From positions 1-12,177 of the forward strand of contig JACPVD010000144.1 of the NCBI GenBank assembly GCA_016191895.1: 12,177 nt of DNA, given 5' to 3'. A program made the position numbers and the translations under genes. Below the pieces are notes generated by a model. That model did not search any database and had not been told where the DNA came from. It was given only the letters and a program-made list of their open reading frames with translations. The stretch is from Chloroflexota bacterium (GTDB lineage: Bacteria; Chloroflexota; Anaerolineae; Anaerolineales; Villigracilaceae). Position 1 is the first letter of the stretch. Each line of letters begins with the position of its first letter. Shown here one piece after another: positions 1-6,231 of this stretch.

Positions 1-1055
1 CCGGACACCCGATCATCGCCAGCATCGAGGCGATGCCGCCTTTGTTGATTGCCGGCACCACCGGTTCCGGCAAATCGGTGTGCGTGAATTCCATCCTCAC
101 CTGCATGCTGTTGCAAAATACACCCGATGACTTGCGCCTCGTGCTGATCGACCCCAAACGCGTGGAATTGACCGGCTATAACGGCGTGCCGCATTTGCTC
201 GGCCCGGTCGTTGTGGAAATGGATCGCGTGGTCGGCGCCTTGCAATGGATGACCCGCGAAATGGACAAGCGCTATCACCTGTTTGGTCAGGCCGGAACGC
301 GCAATATCACAGATTACAACGCAAAGATGAAATTGCAGGGACAGAAAAAACTTCCCTACCTCGTTGTCGTCATCGATGAACTGGCCGACCTGATGATGAT
401 CGCTCCCGATGAAACCGAAAAAACCATCACGCGCCTCGCGCAACTGGCGCGCGCAACCGGCATTCATTTGATTCTCGCCACGCAGCGCCCTTCGGTGGAT
501 GTGGTAACCGGCCTGATCAAAGCCAACTTCCCCGCGCGTATCGCATTTGCGGTGGCGTCCAACACCGATAGCCGCGTGATCCTCGACCAGCCCGGCGCGG
601 AACGATTGCTTGGCCGCGGCGATATGCTCTATCAATCGCCGGATGCCCCGTCTGCGGCGCGTTTGCAAGGCGTGTTCGTTTCCGATAAGGAGATTCAAAA
701 TCTGACCGAATACTGGCGCATGCAGGCCGGCGGCGCGAGCCCATATGCGGTGGCGGGCACGCCGTCTGATTCTGTGCCGACAAATGTCCCGCTCAAACAG
801 GCTCCGTTATGGGAGGATATGAAGAAGGTGGAGGGCGATCCGCTCTTCGAGGATGCGGTGGAATTGATTCGCAAGGAAGGCCGCGCTTCGGTATCCATGC
901 TTCAAAGAAGGTTACGCATCGGCTACACCCGTGCCTCGCGCCTTGTGGATATGATGGAAGATAAGAAGATCGTCGGGCCGCCAGAGGGAGCGACGCAAAT
1001 GCGCCAGGTACTCGATTACGGTCAGACCGCTCCGCCAAAAGATGACGGGATATAG
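1..1055 (+). CDS. ftsK: DNA translocase FtsK/SpoIIIE, C-terminal part (5' truncated by window edge)
   Basis: C-terminal motor and DNA-recognition part of the septal DNA translocase that pumps chromosome termini through the closing division septum. The frame is open to the window edge; the codons before the first ATG (position 33) read GHPIIASIEA, matching the FtsK segment just before Walker A, so the gene starts outside. Walker A is GTTGSGKS (nt 54-77). Walker B is VVVIDELADL around nt 366-395. The family-typical LATQRPSVDVVTGLIKANFP and DQPGAERLLGRGDMLY follow. A short linker leads to a winged-helix gamma domain (DPLFEDAVELI...LQRRLRIGYTRASRLVDMME), which in known homologues reads the KOPS/SRS polarity sequences. 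The N-terminal membrane segments are beyond the window. The TAG stop at 1053-1055 is directly followed by inverted-repeat DNA. Identification is certain; membrane anchoring cannot be seen here. Confidence 0.97.
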   Translation, partial: GHPIIASIEAMPPLLIAGTTGSGKSVCVNSILTCMLLQNTPDDLRLVLIDPKRVELTGYNGVPHLLGPVVVEMDRVVGALQWMTREMDKRYHLFGQAGTRNITDYNAKMKLQGQKKLPYLVVVIDELADLMMIAPDETEKTITRLAQLARATGIHLILATQRPSVDVVTGLIKANFPARIAFAVASNTDSRVILDQPGAERLLGRGDMLYQSPDAPSAARLQGVFVSDKEIQNLTEYWRMQAGGASPYAVAGTPSDSVPTNVPLKQAPLWEDMKKVEGDPLFEDAVELIRKEGRASVSMLQRRLRIGYTRASRLVDMMEDKKIVGPPEGATQMRQVLDYGQTAPPKDDGI

Positions 1056-1121
1056 GGGAAATAAACTGGGGTGTGGGGTGTTTTGCGCGCGCTTCGCGCG
1101 CGCAAAACACCCCACTTCCCC
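1055..1121. terminator. Long perfect hairpin between ftsK and the sulfatase gene, possible terminator
   Basis: Positions 1073-1092 and 1096-1115 form an uninterrupted 20-bp inverted repeat around a 3-nt loop (TTC). The core alternates GC (gcgcgcgc) and the outer part is ggggtgtttt/aaaacacccc. A further 6-bp arm, ggggaa (1055-1060) with ttcccc (1116-1121), can pair outside it with a 12-nt bulge on the left. No clean T-run follows; the downstream strand is only pyrimidine-rich (cttctttct). It may stop ftsK transcripts, work as a processing or stability hairpin, or be a dispersed palindromic element. The structure is certain, the role is inferred. Confidence 0.6.
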
Positions 1122-1157
1122 TTCTTTCTGAAAAGATGCTACGGATGTGTCATCAAC

Positions 1158-2621
1158 GTGAAAAATCCATTGAAATTTCAATTTCTGTTTTTCGCCTTCC
1201 TGCTTGCCTCATGCGCCAGCACAGAAGCGACTGCGACTCCAACCCCCGGCGCTGAGTCTGCCGTTTATTTGCCGACCCTGTTTCAGGTCCGGGAGGATGC
1301 GCGGGCTTCGCAGTCGCGGCTTGATGACGAACGTCCAAACATCATCCTGATTCTGACAGACGACCAGCCGTTCGAAACCGTCCAGTTCATGCCGACGGTG
1401 CGCGATGTGTTGATCAAATATGGAATCAATTTTGAAAATGGGTTTGTAACGACGCCGTTGTGCTGTCCAAGCCGCTCGAGTATTTTGACGGGACAATATG
1501 CGCACAATCATCAGGTGCTGACCAACCGCATGCCTCTCGGCGGCGCGCCCAAACTGGATGTTTCTTCAACGATTGCAACGTGGCTGAGTGACGCGGGCTA
1601 TGTGACCGGGTATTTCGGTAAATACCTGAATTCATATGACGACATCCAACCATACGGCGCCGTGCCGCCGGGCTGGGATGAATGGGCGACGCTGCTCGAC
1701 GCGGAGTTTTTCAATTACAACATGACCGTGAATGGGACGATCGAAAAACACGGCGAAGCCCCCGATGATTTCAGCGCGGATGTGACCACGCGCAACGCCG
1801 TTGATTTCATTGTCGATTCGAAGGACGAGCCGTTCTTTATGACAGTGGGATATTTCAACCCACATTCACCGTATACATGGGCGGAGCGGCATCACGCGCA
1901 ATTCCGCGCAAATTCCGCGTTGACCGCGGAACCGTATCGCAACCCGGCGTTCATGGAAGAGGATCGCAGCGACAAGCCGAAGTATTTGCAGGAGCTGAAT
2001 TCGATCTCGGTGGAAAAGATCGACATCACCTACAAACAGATTCTCCGCTCCCTGCTTTCGGTGGACGATGGCGTGGCTTCGATTTTGAACGCGCTCGATA
2101 AAACGGGATTAAGCGACAAGACCGTGATCGTGTATCTGTCGGATAACGGCCTGACGGTGGGCGATCATGGCTTTGGCCTGACGAAGAATTGCCCGTATGA
2201 GAGTTGCATTCGCGTGCCGTTCATCATGTACGCGCCGGGCATGTTCCCCGCGCGCGCCGAAACCGGCTTCGCTGCCAATATCGACCTTGCCCCCACATTT
2301 GCCGACCTCGCTGGGATCTCCGCGCCCGTTTCTGTGGATGGAATCAGCCTGCTTCCTTTGATCGGCAATGCCAACACAACATGGCGTGATGATTTGCTCT
2401 TCGAACATTGGCCGACCGAAGACGGAATCGGCTCGCTCATCCCCGAGTTTTACGCAGTGCGCACCGCCGAATGGAAATACGTAGAGTATTCCACTGGCGA
2501 AAGGGAACTCTACGATTTGATAAATGATCCGTATGAGTTGAATAACCTGGCGGATAGGCCTGAATATGCGGAGATACAGTCGCAGTTAAAAGCGCGATTG
2601 GATGCGTTGAAGAAGGAATGA
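1158..2621 (+). CDS. Secreted lipoprotein sulfatase (formylglycine-dependent, type I)
   Basis: Alkaline-phosphatase-fold sulfatase that hydrolyses sulfate esters, probably on carbohydrates, outside the cell. I chose the GTG at 1158 because the 487-aa product then begins with a basic n-region, a hydrophobic core (FQFLFFAFLL) and a lipobox LASC with Cys19, giving a signal peptidase II lipoprotein; the open frame further upstream only translates the hairpin. The metal pair is Asp68-Asp69 in LILTDDQ. The signature C-x-P-S-R is LCCPSRSSILTG with Cys102 as predicted formylglycine. Lys155 (YFGKY), His236 (FNPHSPY), Asp329-Asn330 (LSDNG) and Lys343 complete the expected active site. The C-terminus has the family-typical LYDLINDPYELNNLAD. 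No good Shine-Dalgarno precedes the GTG. No maturase (FGE or anSME) is in the window. Substrate cannot be told; GlcNAc-6-sulfatase-like or arylsulfatase is possible. Confidence 0.93.
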   Translation: MKNPLKFQFLFFAFLLASCASTEATATPTPGAESAVYLPTLFQVREDARASQSRLDDERPNIILILTDDQPFETVQFMPTVRDVLIKYGINFENGFVTTPLCCPSRSSILTGQYAHNHQVLTNRMPLGGAPKLDVSSTIATWLSDAGYVTGYFGKYLNSYDDIQPYGAVPPGWDEWATLLDAEFFNYNMTVNGTIEKHGEAPDDFSADVTTRNAVDFIVDSKDEPFFMTVGYFNPHSPYTWAERHHAQFRANSALTAEPYRNPAFMEEDRSDKPKYLQELNSISVEKIDITYKQILRSLLSVDDGVASILNALDKTGLSDKTVIVYLSDNGLTVGDHGFGLTKNCPYESCIRVPFIMYAPGMFPARAETGFAANIDLAPTFADLAGISAPVSVDGISLLPLIGNANTTWRDDLLFEHWPTEDGIGSLIPEFYAVRTAEWKYVEYSTGERELYDLINDPYELNNLADRPEYAEIQSQLKARLDALKKE

Positions 2622-2624
2622 CGA

Positions 2625-3584
2625 TTACCCCATCGGCATGTGATGCTTCGCCGCGTAGCGACCCGTGATGTAGTGATACAACTGCCTCTCGATATCGGTC
2701 AGCAGGCTGGATGCGCCAAAACGGAATAAATCGTTCTTTAGCCACTCATCGCCGAGTTCCTCTTTCATCAGCGATTGCCATGCCATTGCCTGCTTCGCCG
2801 AACTGATTCCCCCCGCGGGTTTAAACCCGACCTTATAACCGAATCGATCCTGATAATCGCGGATGGCGCGTGTCATCACAAGACTAAATTCGAGCGTGGC
2901 ATTGACCGACTCCTTCCCCGTCGAAGTCTTGATAAAGTCCGAGCCCGCCATCATCGCCACGAGGCTGGCTTGATACACTTGCTTTAATGTCCCCAAATCT
3001 CCGGTAGCCAAAATCGTTTTCATATGCGCTTCGCCGCAGGCCTTGCGGAATTGCTGCAGTTCATCGTACATCGATTTCCAATCGCCGGTCAAAACATAAT
3101 TCCGGGCAATGACCACATCGATTTCTTTTGCGCCTGCCTCCACGGCCTGCTCGATCTCCTGGATGCGTTGCGGAAGCGGAGTCTGCCCGGCGGGGAATCC
3201 TGTCGCAACGGAGGCAACGGGGATGTTCGATCCGAGCAACGCCTCGACTGCATCCTGCACCCGGTTCGGGTACACACATACCGCGCCGACGGTGATTCGC
3301 TCGCCATCCAATCCAAGTTTTTCCAGCATATCCGGGCGGATGGGTTGCCTGGCCTTTGCGCACAGGCGTTTCACGCGCCCGGGCGTGTCATCGCCGGCGA
3401 GGGTCGTCAGGTCGATGCAGGTAACGGCGCGGAGAAGCCACGCGGCCTGCCACTCCTTTTTGACCGTGCGGCGCCCGGTCAATGTGGCCGTTCTTCGCTC
3501 CACCGCGCTTTTGTTGACATGCGCCCCCATCACCCAGTCAAGGTCGAGGGATGCGCCGGGGTTGCGAGTGTGAGTTGATGTCAT
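2625..3584 (-). CDS. deoC: Deoxyribose-phosphate aldolase, long DERA type
   Basis: Class I aldolase that cleaves 2-deoxyribose-5-phosphate to glyceraldehyde-3-phosphate and acetaldehyde in deoxynucleoside catabolism. The 319-aa product has Asp156 (KEIDVVI), Schiff-base Lys219 (SDFIKTSTGKE) and Lys255 (VGFKPAGGI). It is longer than the roughly 250-aa E. coli DeoC and carries the N-terminal extension of the animal DERA type, with RRTVKKEWQAAWLL, DLTTLAGDDT and the tail DIERQLYHYITGRYAA, all close to human DERA as I recall it. The start is the ATG at 3584, with AAGG about 9 nt upstream. An in-frame upstream ATG at 3716 would add 44 residues, but that stretch is mostly the inserted repeat at 3625-3734, so I reject it. 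The gene ends 3 bp from the sulfatase stop (convergent). No phosphopentomutase or nucleoside phosphorylase is nearby. Confidence 0.96.
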   Translation of the reverse strand: MTSTHTRNPGASLDLDWVMGAHVNKSAVERRTATLTGRRTVKKEWQAAWLLRAVTCIDLTTLAGDDTPGRVKRLCAKARQPIRPDMLEKLGLDGERITVGAVCVYPNRVQDAVEALLGSNIPVASVATGFPAGQTPLPQRIQEIEQAVEAGAKEIDVVIARNYVLTGDWKSMYDELQQFRKACGEAHMKTILATGDLGTLKQVYQASLVAMMAGSDFIKTSTGKESVNATLEFSLVMTRAIRDYQDRFGYKVGFKPAGGISSAKQAMAWQSLMKEELGDEWLKNDLFRFGASSLLTDIERQLYHYITGRYAAKHHMPMG

Positions 3585-3615
3585 GGGATGCGCCTTATCG
3601 GGGATGTATATTTCC

Positions 3616-3624
3616 AAATCAAAT
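3616..3624. repeat. Left copy of 9-bp direct repeat (putative target-site duplication)
   Basis: The sequence aaatcaaat directly abuts the left inverted repeat at 3625; the identical copy lies at 3735-3743. The repeat remains identical for two more bases on the left (ccaaatcaaat), but those two bases coincide with the element's own terminal cc on the right side. Confidence 0.7.
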
Positions 3625-3734
3625 GGGTGTGTTTCATTTGAGTTGAACAACCGTCCCGAAGGTTTATGAGACGGCCAAAACCTTCGAGAAAACCTTCGGG
3701 ACGTTCCATCCTTCAACTTGTTTGAAACGCACCC
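3625..3734. mobile_element. MITE-like 110-bp element with terminal inverted repeats
   Basis: The ends are 23-nt inverted repeats, 3625-3647 and 3712-3734, matching at 18 of 23 positions; the terminal 12 bases are gggtgtgtttca on the left and the complement of gggtgcgtttca on the right. Inside lies a perfect 14-bp inverted repeat (cgtcccgaaggttt 3652-3665 with 3690-3703) plus a second copy of aaaccttcg (3678-3686 and 3690-3698). The whole piece is flanked exactly by the 9-bp direct repeat aaatcaaat (3616-3624 and 3735-3743), as expected for a target-site duplication. It is too short to encode a transposase, so a non-autonomous element mobilised in trans is the best reading. The parent family is not recognisable. 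Confidence 0.75.
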
Positions 3735-3743
3735 AAATCAAAT
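3735..3743. repeat. Right copy of 9-bp direct repeat (putative target-site duplication)
   Basis: This copy of aaatcaaat directly follows the terminal caccc of the element at 3734 and matches 3616-3624 without mismatch. Confidence 0.7.
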
Positions 3744-3763
3744 ATATCACAATCGAGCGCGGG

Positions 3764-4066
3764 TTATTTTCTGTCGGCAAACCATTCTTCGGGAGCGGCA
3801 CTCTGTTGGGAATTCCAAACCAGTACCACCTCGCGCAGGATATCCGGTGTGTTATGGCGAACGGATTCGATCGTCCCCGCGTATCGCTTGTAGAGAATGG
3901 GATCGCTGTTTCGATTTGCGCTTAACTCCCTGTGAATCACTTTGAGCAACGCCAGCGCAAGGTGCGCGGTCATTTCCCTTGCTTCGAATATCGATTGAAA
4001 GAGGGCTAATTTATCGGCGGTAACAGGCGCGCGGAAGAACTTTTTATATCTTGATGAAATGGACAT
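3764..4066 (-). CDS. Hypothetical protein, 100 aa, soluble and probably helical
   Basis: I do not recognise this family. From the ATG at 4066 the product is 100 aa beginning MSISSRYKKFFRAP, with long stretches compatible with helices (DKLALFQSIFEAREMTAHLALALLKVIHREL), no cysteines, no signal peptide and no membrane segment. An upstream in-frame ATG at 4177 would add 37 residues but would overlap the divergent gene at 4133 and read through its promoter, so I reject it. A TATAAT on the minus strand (4081 to 4076) lies only 9 bases before the ATG and no Shine-Dalgarno is present, so the transcript may be leaderless. It shares a divergent promoter with the HD-like gene at 4133. Downstream on the same strand are the MITE-like element and deoC, which it could once have been co-transcribed with. 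The frame is open throughout with a normal stop, so I consider it a real gene. Confidence 0.65.
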   Translation of the reverse strand: MSISSRYKKFFRAPVTADKLALFQSIFEAREMTAHLALALLKVIHRELSANRNSDPILYKRYAGTIESVRHNTPDILREVVLVWNSQQSAAPEEWFADRK

Positions 4067-4075
4067 GTTGTTTTG

Positions 4076-4113
4076 ATTATACAATGATTGGCCGCCGCCG
4101 CCCGTTGTATAAT
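4076..4113. promoter_or_regulatory. Symmetric divergent promoter/operator region
   Basis: A perfect 9-bp inverted repeat, attatacaa (4076-4084) and ttgtataat (4105-4113), surrounds a 20-nt GC-rich spacer. Each arm contains a TATAAT oriented outward: 4108-4113 for the plus-strand gene at 4133, and 4081-4076 on the minus strand for the gene starting at 4066. The -35 regions would lie in the shared spacer and are poor matches (tgattg on the plus strand), so an activator, or an operator function of the palindrome, is possible. The sequence is clear; promoter activity is inferred. Confidence 0.55.
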
Positions 4114-4132
4114 TTCGTGAAAGGATTTTGCA

Positions 4133-4960
4133 ATGGATGAAAAATTGAACTTCCCTTCGTTCGACGCGCGCTTTCACTCGCTCAACGAGTTCATTTTGAA
4201 CCTTGTCTTCGAATACCGCGCATGGAGACTACAATCATGGGATGATCTTGATTGGCGCGTAAAAATTTTCTTCACCCCCGAACAAATGGACAAAATGGAA
4301 TTTGCCCTGCCGGGCTGGAAGAAGATGGCATCCTACGCGAACGGCGTGACCCTGACGCATGTGATGTGCGTGTTTTTAGGGCTGTTCATGCTCCCGGAGT
4401 TCGAGGCCGCATCCTTTGAAGAACAGCAACTCGCAAAATGGATCGTCCTGTTTCATGACATCGAGAAGGAAGCCATAAGCGGAACGCGCGACCAGACTCA
4501 CGGATTCCGTTCCGCGATCCGCGCGGCGCAGACGCTTCCCAACCTGGGGTTTGCGAAAACACGCGCCTACGGCAGGACAATCGATTCGTGGAGCAAACTG
4601 GCGGGCGAAGCCAACGTAAAAACCGAAAATTTCGCAGACCCCATTCAAGACAATTGCAAACTCCCCGAACTGATCGGCGGTATCGATACGATGTTTGAAA
4701 AAGATTCCCCCGCGTCGCTGGTGGTGAAGGGAGTTCTCCTGCACATGTCGATCAACGTCGTCGATGACTGGCCGCAAGCCGCGCCGTTGACCGATGAGGA
4801 GATCAAAACCCATGTCGATGCGAAGTTATGTCCGCTGTTGAAGATGATGTGCCTGGCGGATAACGAAGGCTGGTCGATGTTTTACCCGGAGACGAGGGAG
4901 CGACAAAGAAGCGACACGTTGAAGGCGTTTGAGATGGTGGGGAAGATGGTAATGGCGTGA
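4133..4960 (+). CDS. HD-domain-like putative metal-dependent phosphohydrolase
   Basis: This 275-aa soluble protein has no name I recognise, but the order of candidate metal ligands fits the HD superfamily: His76 (LTHVMCV), the doublet His108-Asp109 (LFHDIEKEA), His123 (QTHGFRSA), His204 (LLHMS) and a late Asp243 (CLADNEGW). HD proteins usually hydrolyse phosphate esters of nucleotides or signalling molecules, so that is the likeliest chemistry; the substrate is unknown and the spacing is not diagnostic. The start ATG at 4133 follows aaagga with 7 nt spacing and the TATAAT at 4108-4113. There is no signal peptide or transmembrane segment. It is divergent from the 100-aa unknown gene and ends 10 bp from the panC stop (convergent). 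An HD-fold protein without catalysis is the main alternative. Confidence 0.6.
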   Translation: MDEKLNFPSFDARFHSLNEFILNLVFEYRAWRLQSWDDLDWRVKIFFTPEQMDKMEFALPGWKKMASYANGVTLTHVMCVFLGLFMLPEFEAASFEEQQLAKWIVLFHDIEKEAISGTRDQTHGFRSAIRAAQTLPNLGFAKTRAYGRTIDSWSKLAGEANVKTENFADPIQDNCKLPELIGGIDTMFEKDSPASLVVKGVLLHMSINVVDDWPQAAPLTDEEIKTHVDAKLCPLLKMMCLADNEGWSMFYPETRERQRSDTLKAFEMVGKMVMA

Positions 4961-4970
4961 GGGATCCGAG

Positions 4971-5804
4971 TTACCCCAACACAAAATTATCGATCAACCT
5001 TGTCTTGCCCAGCAAAACCGCCATCGAAAGCAGGGTTTTCCCCTTTATCACATCCAATTCTTCGAGCGTATCGTAATCGGCGCAGGAGACGTATTGCGTT
5101 TGTGCGCGCGGCTCGCCATCCAACACTTCTTTCATCTTTCTTCTTAACGTCTCGGCATCTCTTTCCCCACCCTCATAAACTGTCTTCGCCGCGCTCAGGG
5201 CACGGAACAAAACCGGCGCGGCGGCGCGGTCTTTGCCTTCGAGATATTTATTACGGCTCGACATTGCCAATCCATCAGCCTCGCGCACTGTCGGGCAGAC
5301 GATGATCTCGATGGGGAAGTTCAGGTCGCGCGTCATTTGGCGGATGACCGCCGCCTGTTGCGCATCCTTCTGGCCGAAATATGCCTTATGCGGCTGAACC
5401 GTGTTGAACAACTTCGCCACGACGGTTGTGACTCCCTTGAAGTGGGTCGGCCTCATTGAACCTTCCAGCGGACGAGTCATCGCTTCCACCTCGACCCAGG
5501 TCTGGTAGCCAGTCGGATACATGATCTCAGGGGTGGGATTCCAAACCAAGTCCACGCCGAGAGGCTCGATCAGGCTAAGGTCACGTTCGAGATCGCGGGG
5601 ATACTTCGAGAGGTCCTCGGTTGGCGCGAACTGAGTCGGGTTGACGAAGATGGTTACCACTACATTGTCGCACTCGGCCTTCGCCCGGCGGATGAGGGAG
5701 AGATGCCCTTCGTGCAGGTATCCCATCGTTGGAACCAGACCAACTGTCCCGTTGAAAGAGAGGCGAGCGGCTCTTAATTCGTCCAGACCAATTATCGTTC
5801 TCAT
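4971..5804 (-). CDS. panC: Pantoate--beta-alanine ligase (pantothenate synthetase)
   Basis: Joins pantoate and beta-alanine with ATP, through a pantoyl-adenylate, to make pantothenate for coenzyme A. The 277-aa product is full length for the family. It has the nucleotidyltransferase HxGH box in PTMGYLHEGHLSLI (residues about 25-38), the substrate segment TIFVNPTQFAPTEDLSKYPR, the GQKDAQQAAVIRQM helix, and the KMSKS-like loop in DGLAMSSRNKYL. The ATG at 5804 has a good Shine-Dalgarno (aggag, complement of 5811-5815) 6 nt upstream. It is divergent from the 74-aa gene at 5887, with only 82 bp between starts, so the two promoters must be close or overlapping; I see no convincing panC promoter hexamers. 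panB and panD are not in the window, so the pathway is dispersed or lies elsewhere. Confidence 0.98.
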   Translation of the reverse strand: MRTIIGLDELRAARLSFNGTVGLVPTMGYLHEGHLSLIRRAKAECDNVVVTIFVNPTQFAPTEDLSKYPRDLERDLSLIEPLGVDLVWNPTPEIMYPTGYQTWVEVEAMTRPLEGSMRPTHFKGVTTVVAKLFNTVQPHKAYFGQKDAQQAAVIRQMTRDLNFPIEIIVCPTVREADGLAMSSRNKYLEGKDRAAAPVLFRALSAAKTVYEGGERDAETLRRKMKEVLDGEPRAQTQYVSCADYDTLEELDVIKGKTLLSMAVLLGKTRLIDNFVLG

Positions 5805-5827
5805 ACCATTCTCCTATGGACAAGGGC

Positions 5828-5856
5828 TTGACACGCTAGAAATTTTGTTCTACACT
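5828..5856 (+). promoter_or_regulatory. Sigma70-type promoter for the 74-aa gene and ssb
   Basis: A perfect -35 TTGACA (5828-5833) is followed by exactly 17 nt and a -10 TACACT (5851-5856, 4 of 6 consensus). Transcription would begin near 5863, giving a leader of about 24 nt that holds the aaaggag ribosome site. This is the best promoter in the window and probably drives the 5887 gene, the small overlapping ORF and ssb up to the terminator at 6613. Confidence 0.75.
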
Positions 5857-5886
5857 TTACTCATCAAACAGACAAAGGAGAAAATA

Positions 5887-6111
5887 ATGGCTTATTCACA
5901 CACCAACTCAAAAGGCAACACCTACTACCTGCATCAGAAGGGCAAGATGTTCTTCTTCTCGAAGGAAGTGAAGGAAGGCGCTCTCGACGCCCTGCCCGCA
6001 GGCTACAGCGTTTCTGAAATGAAGACCGGCATGCTCGTGTTGAAGCGCATCGCGGCCGAAGGCGAAGCCGCCAAACCCGCTGAAACAACGGAAACGCCTG
6101 CTTCTTCATAA
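5887..6111 (+). CDS. Small conserved-looking protein, 74 aa, function unknown
   Basis: The 74-aa product begins MAYSHTNSKGNTYYLHQKG and continues MFFFSKEVKEGALDALPAGYSVSEMKTGMLVLKR, ending in a Pro/Glu/Thr/Ala-rich tail. This arrangement (a TNSKG-YYL start, an aromatic strand followed by SK, LPxGY, then a T/NG-x-x-VLKR strand) resembles small uncharacterised proteins found widely in bacteria and archaea, as I remember them; no function is known to me. Short alternating hydrophobic strands suggest a small beta-rich fold. There is no signal peptide or transmembrane helix. The ATG at 5887 has an excellent ribosome site (aaaggag, 6 nt spacing) and the consensus promoter at 5828-5856, so strong expression is likely. 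It lies upstream of ssb in what seems one transcript, which hints at a role linked to DNA or general housekeeping, but that is only contextual. Confidence 0.8.
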   Translation: MAYSHTNSKGNTYYLHQKGKMFFFSKEVKEGALDALPAGYSVSEMKTGMLVLKRIAAEGEAAKPAETTETPASS

Positions 6112-6168
6112 AGTATAACCCTGTTCGAAACAACCCAATTGTTCTTTTAGATAAAAAAGGAGACCAAA

Positions 6169-6231
6169 ATGACACGTACACAAGCATCTAAAAGTTATGA
6201 AATGAAAGCGGGGACGACATGCCAACACTAA
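6169..6231 (+). CDS. Tiny ORF (20 aa) overlapping the start of ssb, possible leader peptide
   Basis: ATG at 6169 opens a 20-codon frame (MTRTQASKSYEMKAGTTCQH) ending at TAA 6229-6231, 13 nt inside ssb but in another frame. It is preceded by aaaaaaggag (6154-6163), a better ribosome site than the gcgggga before ssb. It could couple or modulate ssb translation. No homology can be claimed, and a chance ORF next to a ribosome site is the alternative. Confidence 0.4.
   Translation: MTRTQASKSYEMKAGTTCQH

Noticed and set aside
1071..1157. 29-residue N-terminal extension of the sulfatase from a GTG at 1071
   Set aside because: It translates the perfect hairpin; the lipoprotein signal peptide begins at the GTG at 1158.
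3585..3716. 44-residue N-terminal extension of deoC from the ATG at 3716
   Set aside because: It translates mostly the 110-bp inverted-repeat element; the family-typical start and a weak ribosome site are at 3584.
4067..4177. Upstream start for the 100-aa minus-strand gene
   Set aside because: It would overlap the coding start at 4133 and read through the shared promoter palindrome, and adds a low-complexity GGGG stretch.
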